Below are positions 8,166 through 12,277 of a DNA stretch of 12,277 bases, piece after piece. The stretch comes from Pleurotus ostreatus/Saccharomyces cerevisiae fusant (lineage: Eukaryota; Opisthokonta), in assembly GCA_024196135.1 (NCBI GenBank), contig JAMQCK010001080.1:1-12277 (forward strand), given 5' to 3'. Numbering within the stretch: the first letter of the stretch is position 1; every line of letters begins with the position of its first letter. The notes under the pieces were generated by a model. It was not told the DNA's origin. It ran no database searches and saw only the letters and a program-made list of their open reading frames with translations. A program made the position numbers and the translations under genes.

Positions 8166-8213
8166 TTGCGCGAATTTATGACCCCGCTCTTTTCGCGGAC
8201 ATGCGTCGCGCAA
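8166..8213. other. Tract-adjacent compound hairpin (arm A3)
   Basis: TTGCGCGA (8166-8173) pairs perfectly with TCGCGCAA (8206-8213). Inside, ATG (8178-8180) with CAT (8200-8202) and CCGC (8184-8187) with GCGG (8195-8198) add further pairs. It abuts the purine tract at 8217-8250. Confidence 0.6.
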
Positions 8214-8534
8214 ATGGGGAGGGCATGGGAGGGGAGACGGAGACGGAGGGGGTCATGGGCGATGCGGAGTGCTGTTGAGCGGGCTGGTCGCGGTGATCGT
8301 GTTGTTAGGGCGAGGTGTGACGGCGCGGCGGCGTGGGGCATTGACCTGCTCGCATAGGCGTGGACTGCATTTCCTGGGATGTGGGGGTAGGATGCGTCGC
8401 CGCCGCGGGCAGCCGCAACGCCATAGCTCGAACGTGGTGGTGGTGGTTGTGGTGGTAGGAGGTAAGAGGTGGCCAGCCGATCACGATCCCCCACGAGCAC
8501 GATTGCGCGCGCGAACGCGCTGCCTGGCTTGTCA

Positions 8535-8990
8535 ACTTGGGGCATAATGTAGTCAAATGTAGTCAGTTATTACGAGACCTGCTTGCAGGAATCGTCTTAC
8601 AACAGTGGAATTCATCACCATTCGACGTCCAAGCGGCATGTTCCAAATCGGGATCAATATGTGGCGCTAGCATTATCTCACCCTTCCCGCAATCTTTTTG
8701 CCTCCCAAAAAATTGTGTATGCCCTTCGAACGCATTCCAACATCTTTGTTAAGTTTTCCGGAGCGAAAGCGATGGAATGCTGAAGCTATGGACGTCTTTC
8801 TTCCACGTGCTCAGGATATTCCGTCGAGGTGCACCGCCACATAATTCGACAGGGCCTTTTCCTACCAGTAGTTGGCACCTTTCGTCAATATTATAGTTCA
8901 AGAATACATCTTAACCTCTGAGTGGTATGTCTGCGAGCACACGTGGTCACAATGCGCGTAGGTGTTGCAGAATTCGGAGCTGAAACTGGG
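8535..8990. other. Less GC-rich core of unit 3, no gene recognised
   Basis: Core between arms A3 and B3. It contains GTAGTCA twice near its left end (8551-8564). Frames at 8537-8752 and 8583-8783 carry no motif I know. Part of it (about 8665-8745) resembles 6080-6160 in the unit 2 core. Confidence 0.35.
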
Positions 8991-9310
8991 CGCCGGACTG
9001 TGATGAATTTCCCACGGTCAACTTATCCCCGAAGGTTGCGAAGTACAGCGCTTGCGATGCGCATTCCTCATCATCAACCACCACCGCGCCGCTCACCTTG
9101 TCTCCTCATCCCTACCTGGCACTCCTCTCGCACTCCCTATATTTCTTTCAACACCTCAAAAGAGCCGCCTTCGAGGTGCTCGGCTACGATAGCGCCCCAC
9201 GAAACGACAAGAAACTGGCAATGACAGCGGCTACAAGCCGGACGAGGGAGGGACTTCAGGGTGCGTGAATGCCCCACTGTTGACTTGTGATCAGCACCTC
9301 AGTAACTAAA

Positions 9311-9383
9311 GACCCGATAGCTCAGTGGTTAGAGCGTCACCCCCGAGAGGTGGAGGTCCTTGGTTCAAACCCAGGTCAGGTCA
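9311..9383 (+). tRNA. tRNA-like gene, CGA at the anticodon position; probable tRNA pseudogene
   Basis: The 73 nt fold as a class I cloverleaf: acceptor GACCCGA with TCAGGTC, D arm GCTC/GAGC, anticodon stem TCACC/GGTGG, T arm CTTGG/CCAGG with loop TTCAAAC, discriminator A. The internal pol III signals are good (A box TAGCTCAGTGG, B box GGTTCAAACCC). Three oddities argue against a normal tRNA: the acceptor has a C5-A68 mismatch, base 33 is C instead of U, and CGA would be serine although the variable loop is only five bases, without serine's long arm. It sits inside the intron-like slot of arm B3. It could be a decayed tRNA of another identity or a tRNA-derived relic. Confidence 0.65.
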
Positions 9384-9384
9384 C

Positions 9385-9388
9385 TTTT
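9385..9388 (+). terminator. Pol III TTTT terminator after the tRNA-like gene
   Basis: Four T residues begin two bases after the tRNA discriminator base, the normal place for RNA polymerase III termination. This favours a tRNA gene copy over the head of a longer SINE. Confidence 0.55.
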
Positions 9389-9528
9389 GTATCCCAACAC
9401 CCACGCACTCAACGATCTTACTAAACGCTTATTTCTGCGGTGTGGAGGGGGGAGAGGAAGGAGGAGCGAAAGCAGGAGGAGGCGGAGGAAGGAAGGCGAA
9501 CATTGCCAGACTTTTCCCGTCATGTTTG

Positions 9529-9549
9529 CCCTCAGATAATGTCTGAGGG
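9529..9549. other. 8-bp perfect hairpin H2 (arm B3)
   Basis: CCCTCAGA (9529-9536) pairs perfectly with TCTGAGGG (9542-9549), loop TAATG. Counterpart of 4132-4152 in arm B1, where one pair is G-T. Confidence 0.65.
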
Positions 9550-9623
9550 TGTGCGGGTCCCGTTTACAGCGCTTGAAGTGCTATAGATGATCCCTCAACA
9601 TCTCTGTAGCTGTCGCATACCCA

Positions 9624-9662
9624 CCCACGCACCCGCTTATCGCGATCGGTGCGGGTAGTGGG
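9624..9662. other. Hairpin H3 (arm B3)
   Basis: CCCAC-gc-ACCCGC (9624-9636) pairs with GCGGGT-a-GTGGG (9651-9662): 11 pairs with a small internal loop. It stands where 4217-4266 stands in arm B1, with different bases. Confidence 0.55.
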
Positions 9663-9700
9663 AAGCAATTATCCTTCCCCTCCCCCTTCCCCGCAGTTGT

Positions 9701-9727
9701 GGAGAATCGCCTTTGCGGTGATTCTCC
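9701..9727. other. Tract-adjacent hairpin H4 (arm B3)
   Basis: GGAGAATCGCC (9701-9711) pairs with GGTGATTCTCC (9717-9727) over 11 bases, with one G-T pair, loop TTTGC. It follows the C/T tract at 9674-9692 and corresponds to 4309-4340 in arm B1. Confidence 0.7.
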
Positions 9728-9783
9728 GCGCATGGCCTGCGCTTGGTGCTATCGGTTGTCGAGTTCGGCATGCCGCGTACGCA

Positions 9784-9805
9784 GCCGAGCCTCAGCTAGC
9801 TCGGC
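9784..9805. other. 7-bp hairpin H5 (arm B3)
   Basis: GCCGAGC (9784-9790) pairs perfectly with GCTCGGC (9799-9805) around CTCAGCTA. A related stem with another loop is found in arm A2 (5313-5335). Confidence 0.55.
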
Positions 9806-10168
9806 GCTTGCCTGCGGCACAGTCTGTGCACCTGCCCAACCCCCTGCCCAATCGTCAGCGGGAAGGGCTGAGGAGCGGGATCTTCCTCCCCGTGATCGTA
9901 TCAATACCTTGGAAATGCGTGGATGCGGCCGGGAGGTTCAGCGCCCCAGCTCGCGCTCACCGCGGTCCTCGCGTGCCTCCATGCTGCAGCCGCCTCTCAC
10001 CTTCGGGTGATGCCCTTGACCTCATGCCCCTCCCCCTCCCTTCCCCCTCCTTGCTACGTGACCACCGCGGACGCGTCTCTGGACGCGAATGGGTGCACAA
10101 AGCTTGGGGGCTTTCCCATTCCCTTCCTCACTGTCCACTTGTGCTCCTGCGCGCTCTGCAGGTGGCAG

Positions 10169-10198
10169 GAGTGCGAGCGAAAATTTTCGATTGCGCTC
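10169..10198. other. 15-position A/T-core hairpin (arm B3)
   Basis: 10169-10183 faces 10184-10198 with 12 Watson-Crick pairs, two G-T pairs and one mismatch, centred on AAAATTTT. Counterpart of 2376-2401 in arm A1, in inverted overall orientation. Confidence 0.65.
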
Positions 10199-10228
10199 TT
10201 TTCCCCCTTCTCGCTCCACTGATCTCTC

Positions 10229-10537
10229 TGTCCGAGGTAGAATCGAGCCAGTAATCACACTAGAGCGACAGCAAACGAGTCAGGAGTATATTCAGCAGTA
10301 CAGAACGCATAACTACGCACCTAGAGCGACAGCAAACGAGTCAGGAAGAGAAAAGACTCGGATGTGCCGCTCTAGGCAGGAGCGGCCGGAAAATGCCGAG
10401 AAATAACGTGGCGCTCGGCAGTAAGGCGGGAGCGCACAAGTAAGACTGTAGGTAAGCGTACAGTACCGGGAAAAAGTCCGTAAAATCACAGAAAAATACC
10501 ATAGGCGCTAGAGAGCGCGTAGACACCAAGTCCAACA
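10229..10537 (+). repeat. Repeat R, copy R3, long form (309 bp)
   Basis: Same ends and inner hairpins as the other copies. An exact 26-bp direct repeat lies at 10260-10285 and 10321-10346. The segment between them differs from R1 in its first 20 or so bases and then matches it (ACGCATAACTACGCAC). It interrupts arm B3; the flanks CTCTC and TCCCT are not a clear target duplication. Confidence 0.85.
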
Positions 10538-10893
10538 TCCCTCATCCCATTCCCCGCTGAATGCGTGTCTCGCACCGAGCGCCGGCCGTTCGAGTACTCA
10601 CCGTACCGGGAATTCACAGCGCAGGTGCTCGGCGTTGTGACGCGTCATTCAGCAGTCCGAGGCCCATGCTGCCTCGGGCGATGCACTGGGATTGCAAGGA
10701 ACGGGTCGCATGCGTGCGAGCACGCGTACCAACAAGCGCAAACTTGCTCTACACCCCCCCGCGGAAAAAATTTGCGGATCCGGGCCGAAGCGATCACGTG
10801 CTTGATGCTACGCGCGCGACAGGCCCGCAGTCCTTCTTAGCTACACCCATGTACACTACACATCTATGACTCCAACGCGACACTACCAGCACT
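10538..10893. other. GC-rich region between R3 and the transposase, no gene recognised
   Basis: No credible coding frame. It contains a perfect 7-bp hairpin, CCGAGGC (10657-10663) with GCCTCGG (10671-10677), and a GCGGAAAAAATTTGCGG segment (10761-10777) recalling the A/T-core hairpins of the arms. It may include the 5' end of the Tc1 element, but I found no convincing terminal inverted repeat. Confidence 0.4.
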
Positions 10894-11915
10894 ATGACAG
10901 CCTGTGAAAGAATCGACTTGTGGGCCGGATTGAAGCTGACCCCCATCACAACGTCGCCGCTGCTGCACGTGCCAAGGGAATCAGCGAGAGTAGCGCGCGC
11001 TACATCTGGAAGAAGTTCAAGAAATACGGTGATACACATCAGCGGCCTGGCTCCGGACGCCCTCCCATCCTCACCCCTCGGAAAAAGCATCATATTATCC
11101 GGGAAGTTCGACGTAATCGACGGCAGCCACTTCGAGCGATCGGCAACACTGTCGGTGTCTCCGAGACCACAGTGCGCGCGTATCTGGCGAGCAAAGGGTA
11201 TCATAGGCGCAAGGCGAAGCACAAGCCTTACCTCACGCTAGCTCACCGGCGCGCACGGCTGGATTGGGCCCTGGCAAACCGCCACCGATCGCACTGGCGC
11301 GGCATCTGCTGGTCGGACGAAACCTTCGTCGATATCGACCCCCAGAAGCACACTGTTTGGGTCACTCGACGACCAGACGAGAAGTTCGATCCCGACTGTC
11401 TCGCACCCGCCCTCAAGTCACCGCACGTCTCAGTCATGGTCTGGGGATGTATTATGGGAGGTCGGAAGGGGCCTCTCGTCGTTCTCGAGTACCCTGGTGG
11501 CCGAGGAGGAGGCATGACGGCAGCACGGTACATACAACAGGTTCTGGAGGGGGCCTGGTTGCCTTTCTATGAGGAGGTGCGGAAGGAGATGGACTGCAAG
11601 GTTATCTTTCAGCAGGACGGTGCACCTGCACATCGGGCAAAGGCGACGAAGGCATGGTTCGAGTCACACAAAACCCGCCTTTTCCCGCACCCTGCTGACT
11701 CCCCTGACATATCACCTATTGAGCCTGTATGGGACATCCTCAAGCGTCGATTGTATGCGCTTCCGCGGCTGCCGACTTTGGTGGAGGAGTTGAGGAAGAA
11801 GATTTTGGAGGTGTGGGATGGGATCACGGTCGACGAAATTAATCACTTTATTCACCAGATGCCGGAGCGTGTGGAGGCAGTTATCAGGGCTCTTGGGGGA
11901 CCTACCAAGTACTAG
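10894..11915 (+). CDS. Tc1/mariner (IS630-Tc1 superfamily) DD34E transposase, probably frameshifted near the N terminus
   Basis: The protein would cut and paste its element at TA sites using an RNase H-like DDE fold. The main frame, 10920-11915, gives 331 residues: a helix-turn-helix (about 10-37), a GRPP motif (46-49), a second helix-turn-helix (about 68-93), then catalytic D133 in WSDET, D233 in QQDGAPAH and E268 in SPIEPVW. D233 and E268 are separated by 34 residues, the Tc1 signature, and the length is near the family norm. That frame opens with GTG, has TGA at 10905-10907 just upstream, and has no ATG before residue 173. An ATG at 10894 in another frame gives MTACERID, a plausible N terminus, and one missing base near 10919 would connect the two. 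The copy is therefore probably inactive unless an unseen upstream exon supplies the start. No terminal inverted repeats were found. Confidence 0.88.
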
Positions 11916-11988
11916 TTATATATCCATACAGTCATTGCTGCTGAACCTCCAATGCGCGTGACAGAAACGCGAGGGAAAGTGATGTTTG
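11916..11988. other. 3' flank of the transposase up to repeat R4
   Basis: Begins TTATATAT directly after the TAG stop and contains TACAGTCATTGCTGCTG. The 3' end of the Tc1 element probably lies here, but no inverted partner of convincing length was seen upstream. Confidence 0.4.
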
Positions 11989-12236
11989 TGTCCGAGGTAG
12001 AATCGAGCCAGTGATCACACTAGAGCGACAGCAAACGAGTCAGGAAGAGAAAAGACTCGGATGTGCCGCTCTAGGCAGGAGCGGCCGGAAAATGCCGAGA
12101 AATAAGGTGGCGCTCGGCAGTAAGGCGCGAGCGCACAAGTAGGACTGTAGGTAAGCGTACAGTACCGGGAAAAAGTCCGTAAAATCACAGAAAAATACCA
12201 TAGGCGCTAGAGAGCGCGTAGACACCAAGTCCAACA
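11989..12236 (+). repeat. Repeat R, copy R4, short form (248 bp)
   Basis: In this copy the hairpins are: CGAGTC/GACTCG (12036-12041 with 12054-12059), GCCGCTC/GAGCGGC (12065-12071 with 12079-12085), TGCCGAG/CTCGGCA (12093-12099 with 12113-12119), ACTGTA/TACAGT (12144-12149 with 12158-12163) and GCGCT/AGCGC (12204-12208 with 12213-12217). It is in the same orientation as R3, so the two copies flank the transposase as direct repeats. No target duplication or primer-binding site is visible next to it. Confidence 0.85.
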
Positions 12237-12277
12237 CACCCCCTTGATCGAGCACGTCCTAGCGCCCAACTCCAAGC

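Larger units (their letters stand above)
7605..8535 (-). repeat. Divergent-arm repeat, unit 3 left arm (A3)
   Basis: Read leftward from the 8535-8990 core. It has a CCACC-repeat leader (the GTG run 8434-8457 on plus), an ATG near 8426 with no clear GTGCGT intron, a C/T tract (purine on plus, about 8217-8250), a compound hairpin (8166-8213), a second C/T tract (8070-8096), an A/T-core hairpin (7993-8009) and a TATA-rich stretch. Its tail (TTTTGTGCTAC, then GCGCATCAA) resembles that of A1. The 212-residue frame at 8545-7907 is low-complexity with no domain. Confidence 0.45.
8990..10228 (+). repeat. Divergent-arm repeat, unit 3 right arm (B3), carrying a tRNA-like gene
   Basis: The longest arm before repeat R interrupts it. 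Order: ATTCCTC..ACCACCACCGCGC leader, ATG 9231, GTGCGTGA donor (9261), tRNA-like insert (9311-9383), ACTAAA (9420-9425), hairpins 9529-9549 and 9624-9662, C/T tract (9674-9692), hairpins 9701-9727 and 9784-9805, second C/T tract (10027-10050), a block shared with A1 (10051-10110) and an A/T-core hairpin (10169-10198). The 201-residue frame at 9649-10254 runs across these hairpins and into R3 and is judged spurious. Confidence 0.55.

Noticed and set aside
7907..8545. 212-codon minus-strand open frame
   Set aside because: It spans the hairpins and tracts of arm A3, ends in a T-rich region and shows no family motif; no equivalent protein in the other arms.
9311..9383. Functional tRNA-Ser(CGA)
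   Set aside because: Serine tRNAs have a long variable arm; this one has five bases, plus C33 and an acceptor mismatch.
9649..10254. 201-codon plus-strand open frame
   Set aside because: It covers several hairpins of arm B3 and continues into repeat R3, so it cannot be a conserved gene boundary.
10889..11944. Possible Tc1 terminal inverted repeats: CAGCACTATGACAG near 10889 and the reverse complement of CAGTCATTGCTGCTG near 11933
   Set aside because: Only a weak short match, and the left part overlaps the proposed ATG, so it is unlikely to be the element end.
4470..12236. R copies as ordinary solo LTRs
   Set aside because: TG...CA ends fit, but no 5-bp target duplication was found at any of the four copies and no primer-binding site follows any of them; left as an open alternative rather than asserted.

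Overview
The window looks like a repeat-rich, gene-poor piece of a fungal nuclear genome, most likely a basidiomycete. The reasons are a Ty1/copia reverse transcriptase of the kind common in Agaricomycetes, a Tc1/mariner DD34E transposase, a tRNA-like gene with pol III boxes, and several intron-like segments of about 50-60 bp with GTGCGT donors and ACTAAC or CTGAC branch points. No complete host protein gene can be supported. The taxon is inferred, not proven.

Layout: 1-513 holds no recognisable gene. 514-2058 (minus) is an open reading frame for the reverse transcriptase-RNase H end of a copia polyprotein, lacking gag, protease and integrase; its upstream end meets an 18-bp palindrome at 2042-2059. 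From about 2085 to 10228 the DNA is a diverged repeat array that I read as three successive head-to-head units (about 2085-4469, 5067-7605 and 7605-10228). Each unit has a less GC-rich core of about 400 bp (3300-3715, 5990-6400, 8535-8990) flanked by two outward-pointing GC-rich arms. Arms share an ordered set of signals: a pyrimidine-rich leader, often an ATG with a very short exon, a GTGCGY intron-like segment, a C/T-rich tract, and a hairpin next to that tract whose stem sequence differs from arm to arm. Some arms also share a second conserved block and a hairpin with an A/T core. One arm carries a tRNA-like gene (9311-9383) in its intron-like slot.

A separate repeat, here called R, occurs four times: 4470-4778 (minus), 4819-5066, 10229-10537 and 11989-12236 (all plus). 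It starts TGTCCG and ends CCAACA, exists in 309-bp and 248-bp forms, and contains a string of short perfect hairpins. The first two copies form a 597-bp inverted repeat. The last two flank a Tc1-family transposase (about 10894-11915) with an intact DDE triad but no usable ATG in its main frame, probably because of a one-base frameshift near its N terminus.

The parts do not form a recognisable operon or pathway. They read as layered mobile and repetitive DNA. The candidate for something undescribed is the divergent-arm repeat family with hairpins kept in position but not in sequence. All repeat relationships were found by eye and need a dot plot and structure-aware alignment.
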